A DNA stretch of 64,000 nt from Lasioglossum baleicum (taxonomy: Eukaryota > Arthropoda > Insecta > Hymenoptera > Halictidae): assembly GCF_051020765.1 (NCBI RefSeq), contig NW_027469103.1:496001-560000 (forward strand). Direction: 5' to 3'. A program made the translations under genes and the position numbers. Below the pieces are notes generated by a model, which saw only the letters and a list, made by a program, of their open reading frames with translations, had not been told where the DNA came from and did no database searches. This document shows, one piece after another, positions 37,301 to 47,768 of the stretch. Numbering within the stretch: the stretch's first letter is position 1; each line of letters opens with the position of its first letter.

Positions 37301-38271
37301 TGGTCCATATTATCAAATGTATCCCAGTGACAGTCCAGATCCGGAAAACGGAACGCTGTTATGACGAACTGCCCGTCACGTACAAGAATTCTTCAAGATT
37401 CCTGAAACCAAAGGACCACATTATTTCAAACACCGGTACAGAGAAGCCGTGCAGCGAGTTACTATCTCCATATTACAGAATACATGGAACATGGTACCGA
37501 CTCACTCCATCACTAACAGAAACTATTGCACCGTCAGAACTCCATCCAATCTCTAAGGCCACATGGAAATACGTGGACCCCAAAAACCTTGCGACTGGAG
37601 GCATATATTCGCAAGACGACCTCGACAAACTGCAGGATCACATAATGTTCCCTGTAGAAAAGGTAGCCGTAATAAATACTATTGCACAAGGCGCCTCAGG
37701 TAGACAATACGCAGCAGGAAATATTAACATGTTCAACCTGCTCGACGAAGAGTCGCTTCAACAAATAGCTGAATCTACCGCACAGAAGTTATGGTCAGGA
37801 TTTACCACGTTCGGATCCGTAACCGCTGGATTAATAGGAATATATGTGGCAATTCGCACAATAAAAACTATTATCAGCACAATCATCAATGGCATCGCTC
37901 TCCATTCGTTATACGGCTGGAGCCTCCACCTCATCGTCGCCATCTGGAGTTCCTTGACAAGATTCTTCATTTTCCTGAAACAAAGAGACGAAACATACAC
38001 ATACGCTGTCAGATATCGGAAAAGTGAAAGTGAAAATGACATAAGTGAGCCCATTCCCTCCCAAGACCCCAATAAAAGACAGTCAAATAATGAACATTGC
38101 GATTATAGACTGTCGGACATTGCGAAACCTACCCCAACTCCTCGCGCAGAATCAGACAACATCTCAGTGCATCCAGTGTTTCGTACTGTTAATACAGTCA
38201 ACGTGCGCCGAGAACTGAGCTCCCTGCGCGGATCGCTCACTAACGATGCGTCTCAAGACCAAAAATTGTAA
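34201..38271 (+). CDS. env: Protease-linker-envelope polyprotein of A2 (env may start at ATG 36178)
   Basis: One open -1 frame of 1,357 codons including the stop. Protease LLDTGSEVNLIRAS lies near 34408-34450. Six SGNHPDxFGNHPD repeats (35185-35475), a linker to about 36080, and the envelope follow. The internal ATG 36178 begins a signal-peptide-like MYTLQVAILCTITTQ and gives 697 aa. Ectodomain motifs are IGYDCGG, CGMHSHNSVV, CYDELPV and SQDDLDKLQDHIMFP, followed by two hydrophobic segments (about 37820-37980) and a charged tail ending NISVHPVFRT and LSSLRG. It resembles chuvirus-like glycoproteins rather than the baculovirus-F-like env of classic errantiviruses; this comparison is from memory. 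Nothing with RT or integrase motifs is present. Confidence 0.9.
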   Translation, partial: RVRPPDRNESTAGGRPNKAQPNIHADRRSNERAPRRPDRRFVSAVNLAVDSPIPRVQISAPQLREKSEFLLDTGSEVNLIRASSLKPGITIDPTSTIEVHGITEGSIVTLGEVVIFIQGTIPVKFHVLGDDFPVSVNGILGSPFFIGGAEISFAKQFVLIGNISIPFSNSRALPTEPRDSSMTRVISMPSPKTEVSLEKHAARTEEETFPLSKRRVQPGEIRITSNNIVEEPVDKRKNQNQQSESRTAADSNEFAVEPRTAACIAVSVQGPKQGYIRRVSVAPDVFLGDCVVTNRGGKASLRCFNTSPRPISFRLPVLEVEEIERYSTNSGHYPDAFGNHPDLSNSGNHPDVFGNHPDLSNSGNHPDAFGNHPDLSNSGNHPDVFGNHPDLSNSGNHPDAFGNHPDLFNSGNHPDVFGNHPDNFNPESKEDSREFKPMKVYSTSSGIKSDFFYSESRLKGNVPAFDSLKTTERLHKVKHKTLPRIDRVNESIIKDHPAIISKSESKGVYISFQKPTSDFSPEHDLFQSKRSSIRAPQSEFHPSRNYTSVKYASAKRRNKFRIILYLCDNPRTMIVASPATCDKKPSQEISLQSSADAKLESALITRPVNTDKRAKSETQRRQNLLLQPEDKLVASRLSPSEDRIIPEELQSSDNFATTNMYTLQVAILCTITTQVYTLIGYDCGGPTLNVTTYSTIDNLNCEPEDVTPIESLERIQLLQLAEFSQARVLQCHIEIDRTIYYCGMHSHNSVVANGRQEYLLTTTSETCSNLHTTGTLYITPAAQITGVQPNSTTSRSLTMAGEIKNDGSCSGTTYNDPFGTWTDVVVQAIIRITIRDYIAPIKLSTAQIHLQSGQTCPLQKGNCLDSQDGYTFWEPAPTDSCRFNNYDVLYEGLATKLSPQLKSSPTLYTVASQDTTFALTETGRSSVCGFIIIRTEHPKLFILETGKSGKFKEKSPTLVNNLDIFTYVNSKFVYVEKHLRTQFSQLYKDVIRQKCELERQILQNALTQLHTAPEEVATAIMKDAGFIAVPAGEVVHIIKCIPVTVQIRKTERCYDELPVTYKNSSRFLKPKDHIISNTGTEKPCSELLSPYYRIHGTWYRLTPSLTETIAPSELHPISKATWKYVDPKNLATGGIYSQDDLDKLQDHIMFPVEKVAVINTIAQGASGRQYAAGNINMFNLLDEESLQQIAESTAQKLWSGFTTFGSVTAGLIGIYVAIRTIKTIISTIINGIALHSLYGWSLHLIVAIWSSLTRFFIFLKQRDETYTYAVRYRKSESENDISEPIPSQDPNKRQSNNEHCDYRLSDIAKPTPTPRAESDNISVHPVFRTVNTVNVRRELSSLRGSLTNDASQDQKL
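35185..35475 (+). repeat. In-frame 48-bp minisatellite of A2 (six units)
   Basis: Same units as A3 with one more copy. The alternation of DAFGN and DVFGN units suggests unequal exchange or slippage. Confidence 0.93.
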
Positions 38272-38344
38272 TGCGAGCGCTCACCGAACACAACCTCGGA
38301 CCGAGAGATTTCACTCCGAGAAATCTCTTCTCCGGCGAGGGAGG

Positions 38345-41300
38345 TGTTACGTCGGACGACCTCCGACGTTGGTCGAATCGAGGACCGTACCTCGATTCTA
38401 GGCTAAGATTAAATATTAAGTACATAATACCTCTTAAACCCATCGCTATCAAACTCTTGTTCTAATTCTAATACATCTTAAACCCATCACTACTTCACCC
38501 ACGACTTTTCCTAAACTTGTTCTAATACCCATCACTACTTAAATCTCGACTCTCCCAATTGTTCTAAACCCAACCACCACTCCAAACTCTCAATCTTACC
38601 TAACACTTGTTCAAACCCTCATCTACACTTATAACTTGTTTAAACCCTCATCTACACTTAACACTTGTTCAAACCCTCATCTACACTTACAACTTGTTCA
38701 AATCCTCAACTCCGCTCGAGTAAACGCCACCTCGAGAACAAAGAGATCGCAACGTCAGCAGTCTTGCACGCGTCACCACTCTGTCGAGAGCGAGGACAAA
38801 GAGACTGCAACGTCAGCAGTCTTGCACCCGTCACCACTCCGACGAGCGAGGACAAAGGGACTGCAGCGTCAGCAACCCCCACTCCGAGCGAAGGAGGCAA
38901 CGCAGAGCTGCCTCTTGCATCAGTCTGGTGCTAGCCAGCGGAGTGAGCGGACGTGTCGGTCTGCGCTCACTCCATTCTCACACAACGACATCAGTCAGTC
39001 TGGCCCAAGCCAGCGAAGTGAGCAGACGTGTCGACCTGCGCTCTTCTAATTCGCGCTTCGACGTTCATCGACGTTTGTTCTACAATTCCAATTCCAATTC
39101 TAATTCCAATTCTAATTCAAACTCAATACCAATTCCGACTCAACGCAGTCTCTATTCCAACACTAATTCATTTACTAACTCCTACGCAATTAATTCACTT
39201 AATTCATATTCACATTTATATTAATACAATTGTAACCAAGTGTAACCAAGTTATTATTATAATATATCTTATTTTACCAGAACTTCGCGAGTGACTTCTC
39301 TTATAATTCAATCAATTCAGTGACCTATTTCTCTCCGATATTCAAACTATATCTTCGTTATCGTGCACTTGTAGAGTATTGAAACTCGGTCACAAAGGGA
39401 GAAGCTTACAGCTCCGCCGAGACAATACGTCTGCAAGCGACATTTTGAACAATTGTTTCCATTAGCAATCGTGCACTTGTTGAGTATTGAAACTCGGTCA
39501 CAAAGGGAGAAGCTTACAGCTCCGCCGAGACAATACGTCTGCAAGCGACATTTTGATCGGTCAAGTGTTTTCTCGGTCAAGTGTTCGATCAAGTCTCCAT
39601 CAAGTGACAGTTCACACAAGGAATACGTGTGTGACGTCGGTCGCACCTCCGACGTTAGCTTTAAGACTACATGTAAAATTAGATACATAAGAGCGAGCGT
39701 TCCCCTTTAAAGATTCCAAACCTCCTAAAAATCCTTCATAACAATGAATCCTTAACACCACGTACATCTGACTGAAATCCATCAACATAACCTAAAATCC
39801 AAAATCTGTCAAAATCCTAAAATAGCCAAAAATGGCCCAAACTCGAAGATTGAAATATCATTGGACTCGTGAGCGAAAATCATGAAACTAACCTAAAAAT
39901 TTGTAGGTTATGTTCTCAATTCGCGTTTGTTTAGACTTTACCAAAATTTCGATTTTTGGTAATTTTCAAAAGTACTTAGAATATTTTCAAACATATGATC
40001 GGTCGACAAATGATGTCAACTAATCATATGACATATAAAATTTACATCGAAACGCCTTGCAAGAGCAAGCGCTCGAAAATATTCTAAGTCCCAATTTATT
40101 TAAATAAATAAATAGGTACGCCAATGGTTACCACTTAATTTTCGAGTCCTGCACCACTGGGAACGAAAACTGCTGACTCTAGTGCGGCGGCCATCGCGCT
40201 GTTTACGACGAAGACCGGCACAAAGAGGACACGGTCCCCTTTTGCGAAGTCAGCATTTTTCGAACGAACGTTGTTCGTCGACGAACGTTCGATTCTCCCC
40301 AGTCCTCTCCGGGGACCCGAGTGGGTCAGTCGAGTTTTCGTCAATCTTCCAAGTCCAGACTATTTAGACATAGTCTTTCCAAATCCAGATTGTTTAGACA
40401 CAATCTTCCCAAATCCATACTGTTTAGACACAGTCCCTAATACCATTCAGTAATATCGTATTCTTATTCGTTTAATTCAAATATTACTTCGTTTATTCAA
40501 TTAAACATTTTTATTGCGTTTCATATTTCGTACTTAGTACGTATTTCGATTTCGTTAATAATAAGCATCTTTACCTTTGTATTCTTTTACGTTATTAATA
40601 TACTTTGTTTTACCAGAGTCAATCTAAATCCCAATTATTATTTCCTTGCTCCTAACTTCGTAGGTTGAAGTGACACGTTGTTAGTTGGAGATAGAGTTCT
40701 CACTGGAAAGTTCGCGAATAGTATTCCTTATTCAATTTCCTGTTACGTGTTCGCGTACGTGCGTGATAGTGATAGACTTGCTCGCATAGCAAGCTCCGCA
40801 GCATCCACGTCCGTTTTCTCGAATCAAAATATCGTCAACCACGCGGACGATATTCGCGAGATAAATTCACGGGATCGCACAGCGTCCACGCCCGTTTTCG
40901 CTAGTTAAAATATCGTCAATCACGCGGACGATATTCGTGAGTTAGATTCACGGTATCGTACAGCGTCCACGCCCGTTTCCTCAACGAGCGCATCCGTCTA
41001 CAATACCGTAGCAGCCAGCTGTCAATCATTGGAGGTCGTTCCTGTCAAATATTGACGTGACAGAGTTTGGCGCAGTCGTCAATCCTTGAAGGTCGTTTCC
41101 AGCCATTTGGATCAACGCCTGTCGAGCAGAGGGGACCGAATTCAAGGTCATCAGCGCAACCGTAGCCGTTCATCCGTTGCGAATTCATTTCTCGTGTCAA
41201 TCGACAAACAAGCGAAGCGTAAAAGTAAGTGGAACATATTATCGCGTATGTTTCAGGGTCGCGTGCATCTTTCATCTGTGTAAGACTGCATGCAGGTGTC

Positions 41301-42361
41301 GGCATCGGGTCCTAGTCTGTTGATAAAAAGACCAACACTTTTATTAAATGTCAGTCAGTGGAAGAGCAGAGTAGCCGGGCCGCGGTATTCTCTTCTCTTG
41401 CTCTTATAGCCCCGCCAGGACGTGACACGTGCAGTGCTAGATCTATAGTGACAGTTCTAACAGTGCCCTCGTTCGTTACACAGTGACCCGGCTTGGAGGC
41501 CAGTTCGTCCGCTCCGCTTGGGTAGTGTCAATGAACGAGCGGACCTTTTCAATAACTATATTTTATTAAAGTCACAGGTGGAATACCGCTGGCCAGCGCC
41601 TCCGGGGAACCCCTGGCCAATTTTCCCTTTTTCATTCAGAACATAGACAAAATTCCTATAAAGGATTTCTTGAGAAGGAGTTGTTAAACCAAGTTCCTTT
41701 CGCTCCTCTCTCCTCATGCGTCGATCACGTCACGACCGAGAATATCGAGTGTGACGCGTCAGATTACGTATCGGTATACGGTTGTCCGTGCCGTCCGATT
41801 CCGAACACAGAGATCAACCACGCGGATCTCTCGCGTTCCACGCCTGTCAACGTTACACCAGCTGCCCGCTATGAGATCATCGATCTCATAGACATCTCTG
41901 ACGACGACGACAGCCAGGACACAGTGATCCTGCCACGTCCTCGTTGCGTCATCACCAACAGCACGTTCCTGTCACCACGTCAACGTATTACGTTGCGTCT
42001 TCCCAATCTTCCTCGCCTGGAAGATACTTGCATCAAGGACCCACAGTACGAGGTCTACGCAGCGCAGAGGAAACAACTCCTGCGACAGTATTATTAAGGC
42101 GTAACAACAAACTGGTGAGAATCAGTATCTTGTATCCATCTTTACCCCATGTCAACTCACCGCGTTCGTTGCGTTAACGTATAAGTATCGCCATCCGCGT
42201 TGACTGCAAGCGGGTGCCGGTTTTCCAAATGACTATCGGTGTCCTAGCGCATATGACTGCCCGTCTGGCTGTCTTGGCGTAAAAGACCGTTTCCTCTTCA
42301 ATTCCACGTGCCGCCTCCTGGGGTCATCTTCTTTGCCTAGGACGTGGGGCGTGACGTAACA
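38345..42361 (+). repeat. A2 3' LTR, interrupted by solo C LTR
   Basis: Segments 38345-39629 and 41432-42361 (plus the duplicated CGTG) add up to 2,215 bp, the 5' LTR length. The hairpin with AACCACGCG loop is at 41809-41831 and the broken LTR ORF at 41716-42097. Followed by GCAA and the resumed B3 linker. Confidence 0.94.
39630..41427 (+). repeat. Solo family C LTR (1,798 bp) inside the A2 3' LTR
   Basis: TGTGACGTC...GACGTGACA with target duplication CGTG (39626-39629 and 41428-41431); the empty site GGAATACGTGCAGTG is seen in the A1 LTR near 3069. No internal region is present, so it is the product of LTR-LTR recombination. It has several substitutions relative to the C1 LTRs. The cruciform block and the two hairpins (first at 40828-40854) are retained. 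Confidence 0.95.
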
Positions 42362-42365
42362 GCAA

Positions 42366-43155
42366 TAACCCGCGAACAATGATTGTAGCGTCTCCTGCGA
42401 TTTGCGATAAGAAACCCTCCCAGGAGATTTCATTACAGTCCTCCGCTGACGCGAAATTAGAATCCGCGATAATCACGCGTCCGGTCAACACCGATAAGCG
42501 AGCGAAATCCGAAACCCAGCGTCGACAGAATCTCCTTCCACCGCCGGAAGATACAGAACAAACGACAGCAGCACTTCGAAGAAGTTCCTACAGCCAGAAT
42601 CCCAGCCTGTTCCCAGCCGCCTACCACATCGTGTCCAGTATCCACAAACACAATCAACATGTGCGGACACTTACAACCGGCGAGACCATCGGCGAACAAA
42701 GCCGGAGACTTCATCTACAGATACCAGGGAATATTCTGCTACAATGGCAGACACAGAATCTCCCTAAATGGCAGAGAACTATGCCTTGCCTGCAGCCTCA
42801 CTGCGGTAGTCAGGAGGGTCATCGTATACACGCACGTTCTTACAAGGAAAAGGAAGAACGCATGCGACGCGTGTACAAAACCCATATTGAGGGAAACCCC
42901 AATATTGGAATGCATCCACTGCAGCTTCCTCCTCGCACTGGATCGGGCAGCAACAGACACTGCCAGAATAAGAAGAGAAAGAGGCGAAATTCTCACGGAC
43001 GACGAAGAAGAGGACGAAAACTCAAGCACCTCTTCCTCGGACGAAGACACCAATACTCAAGCAAATTAGAGATGCAGAGTGATTGTGCCAAAGCCGTAAT
43101 CGCGTCACCTGAGACAAAAGTGACAGTGACACCAGTGATTCCCCACCCACCCTAA
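42366..43155 (+). pseudogene. B3 protease-linker ORF, part 2
   Basis: Continuation of the frame cut at 30582, in phase. It ends the linker (NPRTMIVASPAICDKKPSQE) and then runs through a basic stretch (KKRKRRNSHGRRRRGRKLKH) that overlaps the cysteine-rich ORF in another frame, stopping at 43155. A3 has the same overlap. It is cut from its promoter side only by A2. Confidence 0.78.
42659..43069 (+). CDS. Cysteine-rich (putative zinc-binding) ORF 1 of B3
   Basis: 136 aa from ATG 42659, +1 relative to the overlapping linker frame. It has CYNGRHRI, LCLAC, CDAC and ECIHC, so the full set of paired cysteines is present, unlike the A3 copy. The C-terminus is acidic and Ser-rich (DDEEEDENSSTSSSDED). 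The surrounding nucleotides are nearly those of A3, although the LTR and gag are family B. Expression would need its own start, a spliced RNA or a second frameshift. Function unknown. Confidence 0.7.
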   Translation: MCGHLQPARPSANKAGDFIYRYQGIFCYNGRHRISLNGRELCLACSLTAVVRRVIVYTHVLTRKRKNACDACTKPILRETPILECIHCSFLLALDRAATDTARIRRERGEILTDDEEEDENSSTSSSDEDTNTQAN

Positions 43156-43416
43156 ACCCCGAGAAAAGACAGTCGAAAAATGAACATTGCGAATACGACT
43201 TGTCGGACATTACAAAACCAGCCCCAGCCCCACGTGCCGACACCGACAACATTTCAGTGCGACCAGTGTTTCGTACAAATATAGGAAATACTCGCCGAGA
43301 ACTGTGCTCCCTGCGCGGAGTACCTCCGGACGATGCGTCGCATGAATGAGTGTGTGATCGAGTGTTGAGCGAGAAATTTCTTCCTTTGTAAGAAATTTCT
43401 TTTCCGCGTTGGGAGG
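43156..43416 (+). other. B3 3' end: shared tail remnant and polypurine tract
   Basis: From about 43125 this matches the last coding stretch of B1 pol (codons for DNISVRPVFRT...LCSLRG) but here it is untranslated. It ends in an AAGAAATTTCTT palindromic stretch and GTTGGGAGG before the LTR. Confidence 0.8.
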
Positions 43417-43659
43417 TGTTACGTCGTCCGATGTACGACGTTGGCCTTGTACACACACCATGTATACAAGGTCTGATCTGCATAAGATCCACACACCGTC
43501 CCCTAGACATAAGAGCATAATATTAAGATCTCATTATTCTATTGTTCTAATCCTTATCTCCGTCTCTACCCATCACCATAACTTCACCTTGATCAACACC
43601 TTACCTCAGTTTCAACCCATCACCACGACACATAATGCAATAAAGTATTGCATCACTCT

Positions 43660-43694
43660 GGAAGCATCTAGAAGCTTCTAGAAACGTCGAGAAG
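43660..43694 (+). promoter_or_regulatory. Extended heat-shock element (B3 3' LTR)
   Basis: Identical seven-pentamer array to 25570-25604. Confidence 0.78.
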
Positions 43695-44535
43695 TCCAAA
43701 GACTGCTGCATCAGCAGTCCCACGCTCGTAGAGGGCAATAGGACAGCCACGAGACTGCACCGTCAGCAGAAATGCACGTGCAGTCCCCGAGAGCGAAGAC
43801 GCTGCTGCGTCAGCGGTTCTCCCACTCCGACGACTGAAGAACAAAGAGACTGCAGCGTCAGCTATCCCCACTCCGACCGAAGGAGGCAAGGCAGAGCAGG
43901 CGCTTGCATCAGTCCGCCTTCAGCCAGCGACTCGCACAGACGTGCCTACCTGGCCTCAGCCGCCAGTCCGGCTTCTTCCGACTTCAAGAGCAGACGTGTT
44001 CAGTCTAGCTCCGCGAAAGTGAAGTGTGTCGATCCTTCACTCCTAATTCCAATTCCAATTCCAATTCTAACTCAACTCAACTCAACTCATACATTATTCC
44101 TACAACATATTACTATATCCATTATTCATTAATCCAATTACTACTCCTATTATAATACTACTTACATATTGTATACCAGTGTACTTACCAGTTCTTATTT
44201 AATATATCGTTGTTATACCAGTGCTTCGATCTTGTTATTCTTGTGTTAGTTCAACACCATCTTCCAATTCAGTTCTTGCATCGAATATATTAAACTCGTG
44301 ACATATCCGGACTTGGTCTAAAGTGCGCAGTGGAAACGCTGAGCCGCCAATAAGGAATTTGAAGCGAGTCATAGAGAAGTTCTCGTGCCACGTCTAGAAT
44401 TGGTCTAAAGAGCGCAGTGGAAACGCTGAGCCGCCACTATAGACGTGAAGCGAGTTAACTACCTAAAAGGTTAACAACAAATGGAAGTTCATTTTTATTA
44501 TATTATTAATATTCCATCATTACTATTCCTTACCC

Positions 44536-45054
44536 ATGCGACGCCCACGTCGAGCGGGACGCAAGTATCAACTTGCTAAATTGAGACGCGCGTTGAGAAA
44601 TAAAGCGGTGCTCGATCAAATCATTGCCACTACCGAGTGGACAGAACTTCTGGGAACCACCGAGCACATTCCGTGTGACGCGTCCGATTACGTTTCTGTA
44701 TACGGTTGCCCTTGCAACCCTCCTAAAGAGGTCAACCACGCGGACCTCTCGCGAGCTCCGACCCCAGTTCTACATCCGGTCGATTGTCCAGAGGTGATCG
44801 ACATAGCCGACGACGACGACAGCCGAGACACGATCATCGTTCCCAGGGTCCGTTGCCGAATCATCCGTGACGTTCCTCTGCCAGCTCATCAACGTGTCAT
44901 CTTGCGGCCAGCATCCAAGGGCACTAATGTCGTCCCGAGGAGAGCAGCAGCAACTCTGCCAGATCTTCCCCACCTCGAGGACATCTGTATAGAAGACCCG
45001 ATGTACGACACCTACTGTCAGTACCGCCAGTTCCTGCTGCAACAATATTATTAG
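44536..45054 (+). CDS. LTR-encoded SIM-like protein, copy in B3 3' LTR
   Basis: 172 aa, with the same translation as 26446-26964. Confidence 0.7.
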   Translation: MRRPRRAGRKYQLAKLRRALRNKAVLDQIIATTEWTELLGTTEHIPCDASDYVSVYGCPCNPPKEVNHADLSRAPTPVLHPVDCPEVIDIADDDDSRDTIIVPRVRCRIIRDVPLPAHQRVILRPASKGTNVVPRRAAATLPDLPHLEDICIEDPMYDTYCQYRQFLLQQYY

Positions 45055-45363
45055 GCGTTAATACAGCATTGCGGTGAGTCATATAATGTCTTGTATAATT
45101 GCTGAATCCTGTAAAATCACCGTTTTCGTTGCATCATCTCGCGCGTGATTCTTGTCGGGACACTTCTTGTAACCGCGTCGGACGTTCTCTTCTTGACTGC
45201 ATCCATAGCAATATCGGTTGTCCTAGTGCATATGACAGCCCGCGGCTGTCTCGGCACGAAAGACCACTCCTCATTTTAATCATAATATCTCAACCGTCCG
45301 TCTGTCACTGTTCTCTTTTCTCTCTCCTGGTACCTGTAACAAAACACAGTGACGGACGTGACA

Positions 45364-47768
45364 CCTGCAAGGCCTAAAAATTCGCGCACGTTTTTCGCGT
45401 TCTTAGGTCGTGGGAAATTTTGTACGGCATTAATTTTCTTTGGACATGGTCTGACGCCGTCTTGACTAATCTGATGTCCCAGGTATGCCACTTCCTTATG
45501 AAGGAAGCCGCATTTCGAGGGCTGTAATTTGAGGTTGGCTCCGCGCAGTCGGCGGGCTAGTTTATTGAATTTGGCATAATGTTCTTCTAATGAACGCGCG
45601 TAGATCACGATATCATCGAGGTACACGAAGAGTTCGTTGCCTTGTAGGCCGCAGAGGACTGTGTCCATTAATCTTTGGAAGGTAGCCGGAGCATTACGGA
45701 GACCGAATGGCATTCTGTTGAATTCGTAGTGGCCGAAAGGCGTGGAGAAGGCGGTCTTCGCGGCATCCTCCTTCTCCATTCCTATCTGATGGAATCCGCT
45801 GGCTAAGTCAAACACACTGAAGTATGCGGCGCTGCCTAACTGATCTAGGATTTCGTTAATGCTAGGTAGCGGGTACGCGTCGGCCACCGACTTCTCGTTT
45901 AATGCGCGGTAATCGATTACCATGCGCCACTTTTTGTTACCCTCGGCGTCCGCTTTCTTAGGAACAATCCACAAGGGGGAATTATAAGGTGAGTTAGATG
46001 GAACGACTATGTCATTCCGTAAGAGTTCGGACATTTGCTTGTTGATTTCGTCCTTGTGGATTGGTGGGTAGCGATACTGTTTAACATGGATTGGAATATC
46101 ATCCGTCGTAATGATTTTGTGAGTCACCGCGTTTGTTTTTCCCAAACGATCCCCTTGGAGATGGAAAAGATCATTGTGCTTTTCTAACAAAGATTTAACA
46201 TGATCCATTTCGTCGCCGCTGAGGTGATCCATGGGGATAGTTTCTAATAACTCTTTCACGCGAGCTTCGTGGGAATTTGCGATGGAATAGGTCATTCTGA
46301 CCTTGGTTTTATCGGGCTGGTTACCGGAGTTAGTATAAGAATCGGGCTGGTTACCGGAGTTAGTATAAGAATCGGGCTGGTTACCGGAGTTAGTATGAGA
46401 ATCGGGCTGGTTACCGGAGTTAGAATAAGAATCGGGCTGGTTACCGGAGTTAGTATAAGAATCGGGCTGGTTACCGGAGTTAGTATGAGAATCGGGCTGG
46501 TTACCGGAGTTAGAAAGGTCGGGATGGTTACCGAATACGTCGGGATGGTTCCCGGAATTAGAAAGGTCGGGATGGTTACCGAATACGTCGGGATGATACC
46601 CGGAATTAGAAAGGTCGGGATGGTTACCGAATGCGTCGGGATGATACCCGGAATTAGAAAGGTCGGGATGGTTACCGAATGCGTCGGGATGGTTCCCGGA
46701 ATTAGAAAGGTCGGGATGGTTACCGAATGCGTCGGGATGATACCCGGAATTAGAAAGGTCGGGATGGTTACCGAATGCGTCGGGATGATACCCGGAATTA
46801 GAAAAGTCGGAAGAGTACGACTCGATTTCTTCCATCTCCAATGGGGGCAATCGAAATGAAACTCTTTCCGACGAGGTGTTAAAACACCGGAGGCTCGCTT
46901 TGCCTTTACGATTGATGACAACGCAGTCACCCAGGAATACATCCGGCGCTACATTAACACGGCGGATATATCCCTGTTTAGGTCCTTCGACGTCGACCGC
47001 TATGCACGCAACGGTACGAGGTTCGAGGACGAATTCTTCGGATTTCGGAGGAGTCTTTGTTCGGACTCGATCCTCACGCTCCACGATCCGACTTCTCGCA
47101 GTGTACTCCGATATCTCTCGAGTCTCCTTCGATTCCGGCCGGCTTTTCACGGCGTTTTTCTCTAGGGAGTACTCGATCGAATCCCGAGGAGGCATTGAAA
47201 TAACCTCCGTCACCGGAGCTCTGCAAGGTCTGACCGCGGGTGCACGAGGATTTGAGGAAGACACTCGAACGTTCCTTGCCGAATGTTCCTCACGCTCGAC
47301 GGCTGGAGTTTTAACGAGATCGTTGGTCATAGACGAAGGCATTGAAATAACCTCTGCTGCCAATTTATCGCGAGGCTCAGCCGTGGGCGCGCAAGGGTTC
47401 GAGAAGGGAACCCGAATGTTTCCTATCGTTATGTATTCATTCGCAAAGGAGATATCGGCTCCTGTTCTGAAGAAGGGAGAACCGAGGATTCCGTCGATGT
47501 TAATTGGGAAGTTTTCTTCCAAGACATGAAATTCGATAGGGTTTTGACCCTGTAAGTGTATTTTAATTTGACCGAGAGTTGGAATGGATCCCTCGGTTAT
47601 TCCTTGGACTTCTATAATGTTCGTGTGATCTATAGGTAGATTTGGTTCAAGACTTGACGCACGAATTAAATTGATCTCCGAACCCGTGTCTAACAAAAAT
47701 TCACACTTCTTTTGTAATTGAGGGGCGGAGATTTTTACGCGCGGGATTGGTGAGTCTGCAGCAAGATT
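45364..47768 (-). pseudogene. pol: B4 pol block 1: protease, repeats and RT
   Basis: Minus-strand frame, -1 relative to gag. The protease LDTGSEINLIRAS (about 47696-47656) leads to a middle region and a long repeat (46803-46311) ending in SGNQPDSYTN units. The RT follows with PLWIVPKK, WRMVIDYRALN, FDLASGFHQIGM, TPFGHYEFNRMPFGLRNAPATFQ and YLDD (FVYLDDIVIYA), up to FLGLAG, where B3 inserted. There is no linker of the A2/A3 type: the repeat passes directly to KTKVRMTYS and the RT. The RT catalytic motifs are intact, but the gene is split and its frameshift site is deleted. Confidence 0.9.
46311..46803 (-). repeat. Peptide minisatellite of B4
   Basis: About six SGxHPDxFGNHPDLSN units followed by seven 30-bp SGNQPDSxTN units, read on the minus strand. 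It is the longest repeat array in the window. B1 has about four of the first kind and three of the second. Confidence 0.92.

Larger units (their letters stand above)
30583..42361 (+). mobile_element. A2: family A element, gag-PR-env, no RT or integrase; 3' LTR split by a solo C LTR
   Basis: Target duplication GCAA (30579-30582 and 42362-42365). The LTRs are 2,215 bp each once the 1,802 bp of the solo insertion plus its duplication are subtracted. The interior has Gag, frameshift signal and one 1,357-codon frame carrying protease, repeat, linker and envelope. Neither RT nor integrase is present. The LTRs appear virtually identical where compared. It is the youngest full element in this branch of the nest apart from the solo LTR. 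Confidence 0.95.
25327..45363 (+). mobile_element. B3: family B element, gag-PR-cysteine-rich protein, no RT; interrupted by A2
   Basis: Two 1,947-bp LTRs and CCTG target duplications (25323-25326 and 45364-45367) bound this element, which is split by A2 at 30583-42361. Without A2 it would be about 8.25 kb. LTR translations show only a couple of differences (Pro/Ser and Asn/Lys), so it is young but older than A2. The Gag/protease half is family B, whereas the linker and cysteine-rich part is nearly the same as A3; the switch lies within the peptide repeat. It is a mosaic. Confidence 0.94.
43417..45363 (+). repeat. B3 3' LTR (1,947 bp)
   Basis: Same length as the 5' LTR with a few substitutions. 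Followed by CCTG and the B4 RT region. Heat-shock element at 43660-43694. Confidence 0.95.

Noticed and set aside
46269..46859. Long plus-strand ORF of repeated IGLVTGVS/VGMVTECVGM (196 aa) and similar antisense ORFs at 29654-30139 and 20380-20613
   Set aside because: Antisense shadows of the in-frame peptide minisatellites; periodic DNA without stops in one strand gives open frames on the other. No start context or conserved function.
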